From Reclinomonas americana ATCC 50394 (taxonomy: Eukaryota > Jakobida > Jakobea > Jakobida), in contig PS015010.1 of the NCBI GenBank assembly GCA_048213135.1, positions 1,550,001 to 1,614,000 of the forward strand: DNA of 64,000 nucleotides. Direction: 5' to 3'. The first letter of the stretch is position 1. Every line of letters starts with the position of its first letter. Shown here piece by piece: positions 1 through 9,726 of this stretch. The notes under the pieces were generated by a model. That model did not search any database. It was not told where the DNA came from and saw only the letters and a list, made by a program, of their open reading frames with translations. Both the position numbers and the translations under genes were made by a program.

Positions 1-200
1 AGCAGGACAACAGATACGCCGCTTAACATCACAGCCACCAGGGCAAGTGGTGTAAAAAGACAGGCCTGCGTGGTGAGGCTGATGCCCGTCCACATGATCC
101 TGTTCTTTTCCTGGGCATCGCACCATTTAAAAAAACCAGCGAATAGGTTTACAGAAGGTTTATAACCTGTATGTGCTGAAATAACTGTTGAGGTTGCCAT
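1..200 (-). CDS. N-terminal part of an unidentified membrane protein
   Basis: An open frame on the minus strand starts at the ATG at 200-198 and runs off the left edge, so only about 66 residues are visible. It begins with a short polar segment rich in Ser and Thr, then a charged stretch (KWCDAQEKNRIMWTG), then a long hydrophobic run (about residues 45-66) that looks like a first membrane helix. It follows the metallophosphoesterase gene on the same strand with a gap of about 107 bases, so it could be the last visible member of the SusCD series. I do not recognise the family and infer no function. Confidence 0.55.
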   Translation of the reverse strand, partial: MATSTVISAHTGYKPSVNLFAGFFKWCDAQEKNRIMWTGISLTTQACLFTPLALVAVMLSGVSVVL

Positions 201-307
201 ATTGTTTGTTTTTAATACAGCAAAATTCGGCAGTCCGGCAGGTATTCGGAATGACCGGCAGCAGTCCGGACAATGATCCTGATCAGGCATCAGTCTTACC
301 AGCGGCA

Positions 308-1783
308 TTATATCAGCGCCAGTGACGAGGTGTATTCATTCCCAAACCTGTCGGTGGCCTTTATGGTTACTTCCTTTGCCCCGGCTGCAGGCACAGCAGC
401 AAACAGGTGTTCAGTAAGATTGGGTTCCACCCATTTATGCTTTAAAGGGATAGCCGGGCCTTTGTATAATTGTACGGCGGTAGTATCGTAATCGAGTATC
501 TGTTCCATTTTTCCTTTGGCTACGCCATCTTCCAGCCATTCGATCTTCCATTTACCATCCCAGTTCCATACGTTCGCAACAACCGCGTCGGGCCGGTTCT
601 CCAGGCTGCCTTTTTTGTAAACTACCAGTTGGTGATTTTTATCAAACCCGACAGATTTGTAATACCACTTGATGTTATCTCCATCTACCTCGTACACACC
701 ATACCCGTTGGGTGTGCCATCACCACAAACAGGTCCGCTCCACCAGGCGCCGCAAACCGTACCATGATTATGTTCCATGATATTGTCCTTTTCCCAGTTC
801 TCGTTAAAATGGGTATGTCCGCTCATGATGTGCACTTTGTAATTTTTCAGCAAAGCATATAAGGCACCCCTGTTGCTGGTTACCCCCCCCAGTTCCTCTT
901 CTTTCGCTTTCTTCCTGCGCTTTTCACCATTGTCGGTAGGAATATGCAGCGATACAACTACCGTACTTCCTGCCGGTACATACTGCAGGTCTTTTTCCAG
1001 CCAGCTCAGCTGGGTTTCGGTGAGGTAACCGATATAACGGTGGCCTGCACCGATGAAAAACACGTTATCCAGTACCACGTAATGGACTTTCCCCCTGTTA
1101 AAGGAATACCAGGTAGGACCGAAATGTGTTTTGTAGGTTGCCTGTGAACCTTCATCCGTTCTTGCCGTGTAATCCATATCGTGGTTACCGATCACCTGGA
1201 AGAAAGGAACGCCTGTTGTATTTACCGCTTCTTTGTAATCAGCGAATAATTCGAAATGATCGAATACCAGGTCACCGCAACCGATACCATGTACCGGCAC
1301 ATTACCCAGTGACGCAGCCAGGGCTTTTGTATCAGGCGCTGAGATAGTTTTGAGCAACTCAGCATCTTCCTTACTTTGTATCTGCGTATCGCCCCATACA
1401 ATGAAAGCATGTTTATCGTCTCCACCTTCCAGTTTGTTCAATGCAAAATCGATCTTCTGGCCTTTCGCATCTTTATCGATCTTTGTATAAAACCCGGCGA
1501 TGCCCTTATCATTGGGAATAGCGTATCCCGCAGGCAAAGAAACAAAGACGAATTCCGCATTGTAATGAGCGGCAAAACTATAGTTCCCTTTCCCGTCTGT
1601 TCTTACCACATTGTAACCGTCGCTTACCACAACGTTACTTAGTGCTTTACCATCACCTGTTACCTTGCCCTGTATAGCGACAGCATCAAAACCCCGGCTG
1701 TTACCCGCGAAAATATCAGAAGCGGGAACGGCTACAGCAGCGGAGAAAAGACCGATGCTTTTTAAAAAATTTCTTCTTTGCAT
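308..1783 (-). CDS. Tat-exported calcineurin-like metallophosphoesterase
   Basis: The 491-residue protein starts with a twin-arginine signal (RRNFLK followed by a hydrophobic stretch to about residue 27), so it is probably exported folded. A carboxypeptidase-like beta domain (about 35-115) precedes the catalytic domain. The binuclear metal motifs are visible in order: WGDTQ near 132, GDLVFDH near 172, GNHDMD near 199, a lone His in SLHIP near 280, and GHTH near 323. The last 130 residues resemble the C-terminal domain seen in secreted calcineurin-like esterases. The gene lies 112 bases after SusD on the same strand, so it probably acts on the phosphoester ligand imported or trapped by the SusCD pair. 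The exact substrate cannot be read from the sequence. Confidence 0.88.
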   Translation of the reverse strand: MQRRNFLKSIGLFSAAVAVPASDIFAGNSRGFDAVAIQGKVTGDGKALSNVVVSDGYNVVRTDGKGNYSFAAHYNAEFVFVSLPAGYAIPNDKGIAGFYTKIDKDAKGQKIDFALNKLEGGDDKHAFIVWGDTQIQSKEDAELLKTISAPDTKALAASLGNVPVHGIGCGDLVFDHFELFADYKEAVNTTGVPFFQVIGNHDMDYTARTDEGSQATYKTHFGPTWYSFNRGKVHYVVLDNVFFIGAGHRYIGYLTETQLSWLEKDLQYVPAGSTVVVSLHIPTDNGEKRRKKAKEEELGGVTSNRGALYALLKNYKVHIMSGHTHFNENWEKDNIMEHNHGTVCGAWWSGPVCGDGTPNGYGVYEVDGDNIKWYYKSVGFDKNHQLVVYKKGSLENRPDAVVANVWNWDGKWKIEWLEDGVAKGKMEQILDYDTTAVQLYKGPAIPLKHKWVEPNLTEHLFAAVPAAGAKEVTIKATDRFGNEYTSSLALI

Positions 1784-1895
1784 ATGATTGATGATTGGTT
1801 GACCTGCCTGCCCGGCATTAAACGTGAAGCTAATACAGGCAGGGCTTTTTTATTATTTTCCGGTATTATTTTTTTGTGTCTTCATTGAAATGAGA

Positions 1896-3338
1896 TCAAC
1901 GCTCCCACCACACTTTGGCATTGATATCATCGTTTCCGCCCATCCAGCCCACCGCCTCCTGGTAATGCACCGGGTTATTGGTACGTACAGGTAAAGGATA
2001 TTCGAAACGAACCGGCATACGCTGGTTATTCATCATGCCAGCAGCCACGGGCAATACCGGCAATTGTGTACGACGGTATTCGAACCATTGCTGGAAGTCC
2101 ACAAAATACAACGCATAATATTTCTGCAGCATGATGCGATCGAATGTACCAATATAGGCCGACTTGGGATTGGTAAAGTAATCCGCAGGCACGGTCAGTC
2201 CCCATTGCTCTATCGCAGCTTTACATCCTTTTTCATATGCAGCTTTGGCCGCAGTGGCATTGCCGTCATGAAACTCCAGTTCCGCCTTAATAAATTCCAC
2301 TTCCGCATAAGGTAGAATAGGACAGATCATTGGTCCTGTAACCAATGCCTGCAGACCGTTGGAAGGAATATAATTAAATTGAGATTCACTTCCCGCATAG
2401 CCGCTGGGGATACCCATGTAGCCAATGTTGGTAGTACCTGCCGCGTTTTTGGCCTGCGATGCAAACTTGGGTCGGCGCGGGTCGTTGAGTGAATTCAAAC
2501 TGTCCAGGAAAAATTTCCCCATGGCACGGAAGGTGGTAAAATCAACCGGCCTGCCCCAGGGAGATACCAGCGGCGTAATACCTGAAAGATTCAGTACAGC
2601 GGCTTCCGTATTGGCCGTGAAGATCGGATAGGTCACGGGGTCGTCTACCATTGTCCGCAGTTTGGCATACACGTTCAGGCTTGTTTTCTTTGACAGGCGC
2701 AGCAATAAACGCAGGCGCAGTGAATTGCAGAACTTTTTCCACTTGGTTACATTGTTGGCAAATAAGATATCCGTTCCATAGATCATCGTCTTGGAGGTAT
2801 TGAACAGTTTATTCGCCGAATCAAGATCGTTCAGGAGTTTGGGATAGATGTATTCCTGTTTATCGAATTTGGGTTGAAATATCTTCTCATCACCTCTTCC
2901 GGCTTCATCCATCGGCACATCGCCGAAACAGTCGGTGAGGTTGGAGTAGATCCATGCGTTAAGGGTCATAGCAATGGCCTGGTAATTCACATCCTGCGCT
3001 TTTACAGAGGCCGCGTACATTTCTTTCACATTGGTGATCCAGCGGTAAGAAGTGTTCCAGGTACCGTTGCCGATGTTATCCGACATGTCGTAACGATGCA
3101 CGCCGCCCGACACACTGGGAAAAGGCAGCATCACCTGCATCAGGTTGAAGGTAATATCATCGGCACGTTTCATGTTATTGCTGGCCATTTCAAAGATGAT
3201 CGGGTTCAGCAGGGTACCCGGGCTGATCTGGTCTATCCTGTTGGGATCAACATTGGTTTCCTCAAAATCCTTGGTACACGACATCACGCAGCAACTGAGC
3301 AGTATGATGAAAGCATTTATCTTTTTTGACCTGTTCAT
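1896..3338 (-). CDS. SusD/RagB-like outer-membrane nutrient-binding lipoprotein
   Basis: A surface lipoprotein that would lid the SusC channel and bind its nutrient. The open frame continues to 3392, but the start at 3338 (MNRSKKINAFI) is preferred because it gives a proper lipoprotein signal: positive residues, a hydrophobic core and a lipobox ending in Cys (CVMSC) about 21 residues in, then the usual acidic stretch TKDFEE. The body is alpha-helical with Trp- and Tyr-rich loops and ends in WW, as in the SusD-like group often annotated as nutrient-binding outer membrane lipoprotein (SusD-like_2). With this start it lies 53 bases after SusC, consistent with one transcript. Confidence 0.9.
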   Translation of the reverse strand: MNRSKKINAFIILLSCCVMSCTKDFEETNVDPNRIDQISPGTLLNPIIFEMASNNMKRADDITFNLMQVMLPFPSVSGGVHRYDMSDNIGNGTWNTSYRWITNVKEMYAASVKAQDVNYQAIAMTLNAWIYSNLTDCFGDVPMDEAGRGDEKIFQPKFDKQEYIYPKLLNDLDSANKLFNTSKTMIYGTDILFANNVTKWKKFCNSLRLRLLLRLSKKTSLNVYAKLRTMVDDPVTYPIFTANTEAAVLNLSGITPLVSPWGRPVDFTTFRAMGKFFLDSLNSLNDPRRPKFASQAKNAAGTTNIGYMGIPSGYAGSESQFNYIPSNGLQALVTGPMICPILPYAEVEFIKAELEFHDGNATAAKAAYEKGCKAAIEQWGLTVPADYFTNPKSAYIGTFDRIMLQKYYALYFVDFQQWFEYRRTQLPVLPVAAGMMNNQRMPVRFEYPLPVRTNNPVHYQEAVGWMGGNDDINAKVWWER

Positions 3339-3391
3339 GATCATATGATTGGTATTTGAATGAATAATGGTTGGTGTTCTTTTTAAGTGCA

Positions 3392-6300
3392 TCAGAATTT
3401 CAGTGTGATATTTACGCCCATGGTGCGGGTTGAAGGCAACTGCCCCATTTCCACGCCGGGTAAAAGTGTGTTGCCGTTCAGCGCTGCTGTTTCCGGGTCG
3501 AATATGGGGAAACTGGTCAGCATCAGCAGGTCACGGCCGTATACGGCAAACACTGCTTGTTTAATGAATGTGCGGGACAGCATTTTTTTAGACAGCGTAT
3601 ATTCCAGCCTGGCCTCTCTCAGTTTCAGGTAGGAAGCGTCGAAAGAATTGGCTTCCACATTGGCCCTGCGGTAATATTCGGTGTAATAGTCCACCGGCAG
3701 TACTTTTTTAGTGTTGGCGCTATAATGACCACTGGCATCCATAACTACACCATCGCCGATGATGTAATTCTCTTCACGACCACGGAGCGTATGTTCCAGC
3801 TTACCCTGCTCGGTCATTTTATGATGGGTTTGCGAATAAATGATGCCGCCATACTGCCCATCAACCAGGAAACTGAAGCGGAAATTTTTATAGGTGAATT
3901 CATTCTGGATACCACCTTTCCAATCAGCGAAAGCACAGCCGATATATTGAATATCCGCAGGGCGTTCAGGCAGTCCGTCAGCCGTGTAAACGATCTTTCC
4001 TTCCGGTGAACGGACAAATCCAAAACCATAGATATCGCCGGTGGTACCTCCTACCCTCGCCTGGATGGTAGCATTACCGCCATAACCGATATCCTGTTTG
4101 CCGATACCACCGAATTCCTCAGCCAGGTGCAATACTTTATTCTGATTTTTAGACCAGTTGATGGTCGTATTCCATTTGAAATTTTTACGGATGATGGGTT
4201 TCGCCGTGATCACCAGTTCAACACCGCGGTTTCTCACTTTGCCGGAGTTGATGATAGCACTGGTATAACCTGTGGTAGGGTCAAGCGGAACCGGTACGAT
4301 CTGGTTACGGGTCGTATTGTTGTAGAATGTAGCGTCGATGCCGATTCGGTTCTTCAGGAAACGGATATCAAGACCTGCTTCATAGTTGGTAGAGATCTCA
4401 GGTTTCAATGTAGCGTTATACAATACCTGGTTCACGGAACCCGAACTCGCAAACTCGCTGGTACCGTAATATTTTTGTGTTTGATAAGGATCTGTGTCAT
4501 TACCACCATCTGCAACCGACATCCTCAGCTTGGCATAAGAGATCAGTTTCGGCAATTTGAATATATCGCTCAAAATAAAACTGGTGTTCACCGAGGGATA
4601 AAAGAAAGACCAGCTGGCAGCGGGCAATGTGCTCGACCAGTCGTTCCTGGCTGTTACATCAATAAAGTACTTATTCTTATAACTCAGCGCAGCCATTCCG
4701 TATACGCTGTTTACTTTATAATTCTTATCATAAGTTTTTACCATAGCACTGGCCTGCCCGTTGGTAAGTTTGTACACACCCGGGATAACGAGTCCGTCTA
4801 CATAACTGTCTACACGGTTGTATTTATGCGTCATACTGTTGGCGCCCACTGATGCGTTAACAGCAAAATTTTTTCCGAGTTTATCATGATAGGTGAACAG
4901 GAAATCAGAGTTGACTTCATAGTCGGTAATCCCCTGTTCTTTATAATATCCTTTCAAAAAATTAGCAGTGCTAAAAGGCCTGCGCTGGCGGCGGTCTTCG
5001 TCCATCATATTAATACCAGAGCGGAACAGGATATCAAACTTTTTGGATATTTCATAAGTAGCCGACAAACTGCCTACTACCATATTACTGTTTACCGCGT
5101 TGGTCATTTCATAAGCGATGAGGTAAGGGTTGTCGATGAAAGAACTGAACGGATGCACCTGGTCTACCTGTTCGAATCCTTTCTTCCATTTGTCTTTGTA
5201 CCAGGCCAGGTCCACGTTCGGGTTCTGGAAGATCATGAAGTACGCGATGGACTGGTTGTTGTAACCCGTAGCGGGCAGGTTATCGCTTTGCTTATTGGTA
5301 TAATTGACCTTGGTGGAAATTTTTAACCGGTCCGATATTTTAAAACTGAGGCTGGTTTGTGCCGATATCCTTTCATAACCCGTGTTGGGCATGATCCACT
5401 CATTTTTGGAATGCGTAACAGAGAGACGGGCAGTTCCCCTGTCGTTACCGCCTTCCAGTGCTACGCTGTTGGTGATGGTGTAACCTGTTCTCCAGAAACC
5501 CTTGATGTTGTCTTTGTAAGGACGCCACAAAGTACGGTCGTCGCCACGCCCCTGTTTTTCAGGATCGTACTGGTAATACATTTGCCCGTTGAACCTCGGA
5601 CCATAGGCGCTGCTGGTGCCACTGGTGCTGGCACCGTCAACAGTTGCTCCATAGGAATAATATTTTTCTCCGGCTGTATTCACTGCTTTGCCGGTACCCT
5701 GGCCGTATTCATACTGGTAGTCGGGCCATTTAAGAACGGTGTTGAAACTGATATTAGAGTTGATCGTTACACCAATGCCTTTGTCTTTCCTGCTGCCTGA
5801 CTTGGTAGTGATGAGCACGGCTCCATTGCCCGCTCGACTGCCATACAGGGCGGTAGCACCGGGCCCTTTCAGCACTGTGATGCTTTCAATGTCATCGGGG
5901 TTGATGTCGGAGATACCGTTACCAAAATCAATCGGCACATCGTTACCGGAACCTGCGCCATAGGCATTATCCACCCCCGACGTGGTCATATTCCTGTTGC
6001 TCATGGGTACACCATCCACCACAATCAGTGCATTGTTATTATTGGGATTAAGAGAGATATCGCCGCGTAAGGTTATCCTGGTAGAGTTAACAGGTCCGGA
6101 ACCTGCCGACAATAATTGCAGACCGGCGATCTTGCCCGAGAGGGCGCTGGACCAGTTGTTGGACCTGGCATCATTCAGGTCATCCGCTTCTACTTTCTGT
6201 GCGGAATAGCCCAATGCTTTTTGCTGGCGGGTTATGCCCAGCGCTGTTGTAACAACGACTTCGCTTAACTGGGCAAAACTGTTCTTCATCTTGACAAGAA

Positions 6301-6643
6301 CGGAGTTGTTCTTACCGGCCACAACCGTCACATTTTTTACAATGTGATCCTGGTAGCCCGTGGAAGAAACAAAAAAATCATACGCAACGCCGGCAGTAAG
6401 GTTATCGAACGTAAAGATCCCTTTCGCGTTGGTCATTGTGGTAAACACTTCCGCGGAGTTGTTCTTTTTAGCCTGTACCGTTACACCGGCCAAGGGTTCT
6501 TCTTTTTCCGTAAGTACCGTACCGGTAACATGTACTGCATTTTGCTGTGCGTGCAACGTAATGCAAAAAAGAGAAAGTAATAAGAGCCATGCACAGAAGT
6601 ACAGGCCTGGTTTTGGTCTCAGAAGCAGTCTGGTAACATTCAT
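3392..6643 (-). CDS. SusC/RagA-family TonB-linked outer-membrane transporter
   Basis: The protein is about 1083 residues from the chosen start at 6643 (MNVTRLLLRPKPG); an in-frame extension to 6679 lacks signal-peptide character. After the signal peptide (ending LHAQ) come a carboxypeptidase-like beta-sandwich (VTGTVLTEKEEPLAGVTV), a TonB-box-like segment (LSEVVVTTALG), a plug domain (LRGDISLN, VLKGPGATALYGSRAGNGAV) and a long barrel ending in aromatic Phe. These are the standard SusC features and the length fits. It would import the ligand bound by the adjacent SusD across the outer membrane with TonB energy. FecR is immediately upstream, suggesting control by the ECF sigma factor at 7986. 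Confidence 0.95.
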   Translation of the reverse strand: MNVTRLLLRPKPGLYFCAWLLLLSLFCITLHAQQNAVHVTGTVLTEKEEPLAGVTVQAKKNNSAEVFTTMTNAKGIFTFDNLTAGVAYDFFVSSTGYQDHIVKNVTVVAGKNNSVLVKMKNSFAQLSEVVVTTALGITRQQKALGYSAQKVEADDLNDARSNNWSSALSGKIAGLQLLSAGSGPVNSTRITLRGDISLNPNNNNALIVVDGVPMSNRNMTTSGVDNAYGAGSGNDVPIDFGNGISDINPDDIESITVLKGPGATALYGSRAGNGAVLITTKSGSRKDKGIGVTINSNISFNTVLKWPDYQYEYGQGTGKAVNTAGEKYYSYGATVDGASTSGTSSAYGPRFNGQMYYQYDPEKQGRGDDRTLWRPYKDNIKGFWRTGYTITNSVALEGGNDRGTARLSVTHSKNEWIMPNTGYERISAQTSLSFKISDRLKISTKVNYTNKQSDNLPATGYNNQSIAYFMIFQNPNVDLAWYKDKWKKGFEQVDQVHPFSSFIDNPYLIAYEMTNAVNSNMVVGSLSATYEISKKFDILFRSGINMMDEDRRQRRPFSTANFLKGYYKEQGITDYEVNSDFLFTYHDKLGKNFAVNASVGANSMTHKYNRVDSYVDGLVIPGVYKLTNGQASAMVKTYDKNYKVNSVYGMAALSYKNKYFIDVTARNDWSSTLPAASWSFFYPSVNTSFILSDIFKLPKLISYAKLRMSVADGGNDTDPYQTQKYYGTSEFASSGSVNQVLYNATLKPEISTNYEAGLDIRFLKNRIGIDATFYNNTTRNQIVPVPLDPTTGYTSAIINSGKVRNRGVELVITAKPIIRKNFKWNTTINWSKNQNKVLHLAEEFGGIGKQDIGYGGNATIQARVGGTTGDIYGFGFVRSPEGKIVYTADGLPERPADIQYIGCAFADWKGGIQNEFTYKNFRFSFLVDGQYGGIIYSQTHHKMTEQGKLEHTLRGREENYIIGDGVVMDASGHYSANTKKVLPVDYYTEYYRRANVEANSFDASYLKLREARLEYTLSKKMLSRTFIKQAVFAVYGRDLLMLTSFPIFDPETAALNGNTLLPGVEMGQLPSTRTMGVNITLKF

Positions 6644-6726
6644 ATTGTTTGGTTTTGTGGCGCAATACATTGCCAGCACGGCGGTGAAGCCATGTCGGAC
6701 AGTGAGCCGCGTTTATTTATGGTTGC

Positions 6727-7773
6727 TTAGTTTTTCTGTATATAGTATTTTCCGTTCCGTTCGCTGATGTGAAGCCCATTCATCTGTGCAATGACTTCCA
6801 ATACTTTCTCCAGCGAACCCGATGAAGCAATGGACCCGGTAAAATACATACCTGTTATATCCTGTTGATTGTATATGATCTCTTTCCTGTATTTATGTTC
6901 CAGCACATCAAAAACCTTTTCCAGCTTTGTATTGGTAAAATTCACATCAGCATTACTGCTCAATATATTGCCGTGCTGCTCTGTTACTCTTTTGTATTGT
7001 TTTACTTCAACCGTTCTTTCCACAGCATCATAAGTAAATACATCGCCGGGCAATAGTATTTTCTCCTGCCATTGTGCTGCACCCTTCCCGGCAGAGTTGA
7101 TGGCTACTTTACCTTCGTACAGTTCAACAACAACGCTGCCTTTATCCTGCCCGTTGACCAGGAATTTTGTACCCAGTGCTGTTGTAGCGACATCCCTGTT
7201 ATAAACCGTGAAAGGGCGCTGCTTATCTTTTGCCACGCTGAACATGGCTTTCCCTTCCAGGAAGATATTCCTGCGGTCTTTTTCAAAGCGAGCTGGATAA
7301 CGCAAACCGGAGTTGGGATAAAGAACGACCTCAGTACTATCTTCCAGTAACACACTCTTTTGTTTGGCTTCATTATTCGTTACATACGACCAATAGGCTT
7401 CCTGATTGGGCCCAATTACTTCCTGTTTATTGGATTGTGCAACAATAGTATCCGTTTTCTTTTTTTGAAACACCCATACCGTAGTAAGAACCAGTACCAG
7501 CATAGCCGCGGCCACCGCCATCTTCCTGCTGATAAAACTACGCAGGCGATTATCCCTGCGTACCTGCCCACCTGTAGCGGATGATAGTCTTACCCAGAGT
7601 TCGCGGGTTTCTGCTTCGGGCATTACCGGGTTGCTCTTGTCATTCCATACCTGCAACAGCAATTCGTCCAGTTCTTCTTTAGAACAGGTCTGCAGCCATT
7701 TTTCCACTTCCAATTTTCCTTCGGGTGTACATTCCCTGTTGATATATTGCTGAAATAACGCTTGTGTCATCAT
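6727..7773 (-). CDS. FecR-family anti-sigma factor
   Basis: The 348-residue protein has a cytoplasmic N-terminal helical part (about 1-85), one membrane helix (about 86-104, MAVAAAMLVLVLTTVWVF), a periplasmic FecR domain (about 120-250) with the typical pattern of DSTEVVLYPNSGLRYP and FLVNGQDKGSVVVELYEGKV, and a C-terminal secretin/TonB short-N-like domain (DUF4974 type, about 275-345). It should hold the ECF sigma factor encoded divergently at 7986 and receive a signal from the SusC transporter. The gap to SusC is about 83 bases on the same strand. Confidence 0.93.
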   Translation of the reverse strand: MMTQALFQQYINRECTPEGKLEVEKWLQTCSKEELDELLLQVWNDKSNPVMPEAETRELWVRLSSATGGQVRRDNRLRSFISRKMAVAAAMLVLVLTTVWVFQKKKTDTIVAQSNKQEVIGPNQEAYWSYVTNNEAKQKSVLLEDSTEVVLYPNSGLRYPARFEKDRRNIFLEGKAMFSVAKDKQRPFTVYNRDVATTALGTKFLVNGQDKGSVVVELYEGKVAINSAGKGAAQWQEKILLPGDVFTYDAVERTVEVKQYKRVTEQHGNILSSNADVNFTNTKLEKVFDVLEHKYRKEIIYNQQDITGMYFTGSIASSGSLEKVLEVIAQMNGLHISERNGKYYIQKN

Positions 7774-7985
7774 GCCTGGTTTAATATCCTTGCTATTACT
7801 TCACGTATGGCGGCAGTAAAAACTTCTACCCATAATCTTCAATTAATGATTTGGTAACAAAGAGTGTTTTCCTTTGCCGCACAGAATTAAAACAAAGCCG
7901 TAAGAAGAACCGACTGTGCTTTTCCCGCGACTGCTTGCCAGGAAAGAATTTCAATATATATCCAGGTAACAACCATTTCATTTTT

Positions 7986-8531
7986 ATGCCACACACCGAC
8001 ACCAAAGCACTCCTGTTTGAAAAGATATTTTTCAGCACGAAGGACAGGGTATTCGGTTTTATTAAAAAAATGTTGCGGGATGATGCCGCTGTGCAGGACT
8101 GCATGCAGCAGTCCTACCTGAAGCTGTGGGAAACGCTCGACATCATCGATACCACCCAGGATGTATTACCGCTTTTGTATACTTACTCCCGTAATATCAC
8201 TATCGACCACCTGCGAAAAAATACCCGTTTTGTGTGGATGGACGACCTCGCCCCTTTCTCCGAATTGCTCACCGAAGAATGCAGCGCCCAGGCCCACCTG
8301 CAGCAGAAAGACGCCATCGCCGAACTGGAAATCCTACTGAATGATATGCCCCCGCGCCGCAAGCAGGTATTCAAACTCATCAAACTGAATGGCTTTTCTT
8401 ACCGTGAAGCCGCCCAGCAACTCAACATCAGTGTAAGTACCGTTGAAAAGCATATGAATGAAGCCTATAAAATGTTCTCCCGGGAAAGCGTGCTGAAGTT
8501 GTGGATATGCTGGATGATGCTGAAGGGGTGA
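7986..8531 (+). CDS. ECF-type RNA polymerase sigma factor
   Basis: The start at 7986 (MPHTDTKALLFEKIFF) is chosen because the 45 residues before it in the open frame are low-complexity and do not resemble sigma factors. The 181-residue product has region 2 (about residues 15-75: FIKKMLRDDAAVQDCMQQSY, then YSRNITIDHLRKN) and region 4 with a helix-turn-helix (about 120-165: MPPRRKQVFKLIKLNGFSYR, then AAQQLNISVSTVEKHMNEA). This is the RpoE-like family that pairs with FecR in Bacteroidota SusCD loci. It is divergent from fecR with about 210 bases between the starts; no convincing -33/-7 promoter was found in that gap. Confidence 0.92.
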   Translation: MPHTDTKALLFEKIFFSTKDRVFGFIKKMLRDDAAVQDCMQQSYLKLWETLDIIDTTQDVLPLLYTYSRNITIDHLRKNTRFVWMDDLAPFSELLTEECSAQAHLQQKDAIAELEILLNDMPPRRKQVFKLIKLNGFSYREAAQQLNISVSTVEKHMNEAYKMFSRESVLKLWICWMMLKG

Positions 8532-8718
8532 ACGAGCACCTTCACAAGCTTCTTTCTTTTGCATTATAAAAAACACTCCTATATGAGGCTTTACCCCGGG
8601 TATTTTCACCTCTCCTAATCCCATTTTATTGCAGATTATACCGTAATTTAGAAGAACCAAGTTCTTTGATAATTAGTGCTGCCGGGCATTCCATCCAATT
8701 GATCATTATCCCTTCGGA

Positions 8719-9717
8719 ATGATAATGCCGGGACGGAACTACAAAGCGGATAACAGCTACAGGTATGGGTTTAACGGGAAGGAGAATGACAATGAGGTAA
8801 AAGGAGAAGGCAATCAGCAGGATTATGGAATGAGGATTTATGATCCGAGGTTAGGGAAGTTTTTGAGTGTGGATCCAATCACAAATAAATATCCCGAGTT
8901 AACACCGTATCAGTTTGCTAGCAACACACCAATACAGGCTGTTGACATTGATGGAAAGGAAGCATTTTTTATTAATGTACAAGGAGAGTTTCAAGCAATA
9001 TTTGTAGGTGGAGAAGTAACCGCAGGCATTGCATTTGATAAAACAGGTTTCGCATTTTATGGAGGAATCGGTGGTAAAGTTGGTATTGGACTTTCCGCTA
9101 CTGCTACTATAAACGGTGGAGTGTTTCCTACAATGCCAGGGATTGAAAATATGAAAGGAGAAGGTGTTGCAACAAATTATTCAGGAGGCTTGATTTTGGA
9201 TGGTGGGGTTTCATATATAAAATCCGGAGATTATTCAGGAATATCATACGGCGCCGGAATTGGCGCTGGAGCACAGATAACTGAATCTGTCAATTATACT
9301 TGGATGTCAAGTAAATATGAGTGGGGCAACATATTAAAACTTCGTCCAGGAAAAGATGAAGTTAATCCTTTCCCAGTTCCAATAGTTGGGTTACTTACAA
9401 ATAGAACAGGTACTAAAACTGCAGAAGATGCTGCAAGAAGGCTTATTCTTTCTGCAAAACCACTTTTATTTAATTATATCAAAACCAGAAAAAATGAAAT
9501 AGATAATACTATTACGAATAATCTCAAAATTATATCATCTTTAAATCAGAAAATTGAAGAGTATGATAAGAAAAAAGAACCATCAACGATGGACAAAATA
9601 GCCCGGTATGCACTATTCATCGGAACTAAAGCGAAAGAAGCAGAAAATGAAGAATTAAAAAAGGAAAAAGATAATCTTGATATTTTGCAATCAAAAATTA
9701 AAGAAATACCCAAATAA
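8719..9717 (+). CDS. Orphan RHS C-terminal tip D (5'-truncated RHS fragment)
   Basis: Only the last part of an RHS core is present. Homology to the other RHS genes starts near 8697, where codons for DHYPFGM precede the first ATG, and continues through MPGRNYKADNSYRYGFNGKE and IYDPRLGKFLSVDP, the universal RHS core end. After VDIDGKE the sequence is unrelated to the other tips: about 110 Gly-rich residues with alternating hydrophobics, then a charged C-terminal coiled-coil-like segment. There is no signal peptide and no repeat region, so by itself it is unlikely to be delivered. It lies on the opposite strand to all other RHS genes here. The tip family is unrecognised; a membrane-acting role is only a guess from its composition and its two-helix neighbour. 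Confidence 0.75.
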   Translation: MIMPGRNYKADNSYRYGFNGKENDNEVKGEGNQQDYGMRIYDPRLGKFLSVDPITNKYPELTPYQFASNTPIQAVDIDGKEAFFINVQGEFQAIFVGGEVTAGIAFDKTGFAFYGGIGGKVGIGLSATATINGGVFPTMPGIENMKGEGVATNYSGGLILDGGVSYIKSGDYSGISYGAGIGAGAQITESVNYTWMSSKYEWGNILKLRPGKDEVNPFPVPIVGLLTNRTGTKTAEDAARRLILSAKPLLFNYIKTRKNEIDNTITNNLKIISSLNQKIEEYDKKKEPSTMDKIARYALFIGTKAKEAENEELKKEKDNLDILQSKIKEIPK

Positions 9718-9726
9718 TTAGGAGCT

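Noticed and set aside
1802-1850. Possible terminator between susD and the phosphoesterase
   Set aside because: The stem CCTGCCTG/CAGGCAGG is followed by T residues only on the plus strand, while both genes are on the minus strand, so it would not end their transcript.
4127-4852. 241-codon plus-strand frame inside SusC
   Set aside because: Antisense to a complete, well-conserved SusC gene. Long shadows are expected with this codon use.
7851-7985. Upstream start for the ECF sigma factor
   Set aside because: The extra 45 residues are basic and Cys-rich with no sigma factor similarity. The ATG at 7986 fits family length.
8334-8660. 108-codon minus-strand frame overlapping the sigma factor 3' end
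   Set aside because: Antisense to sigma region 4, and the non-overlapping part has no recognisable features.
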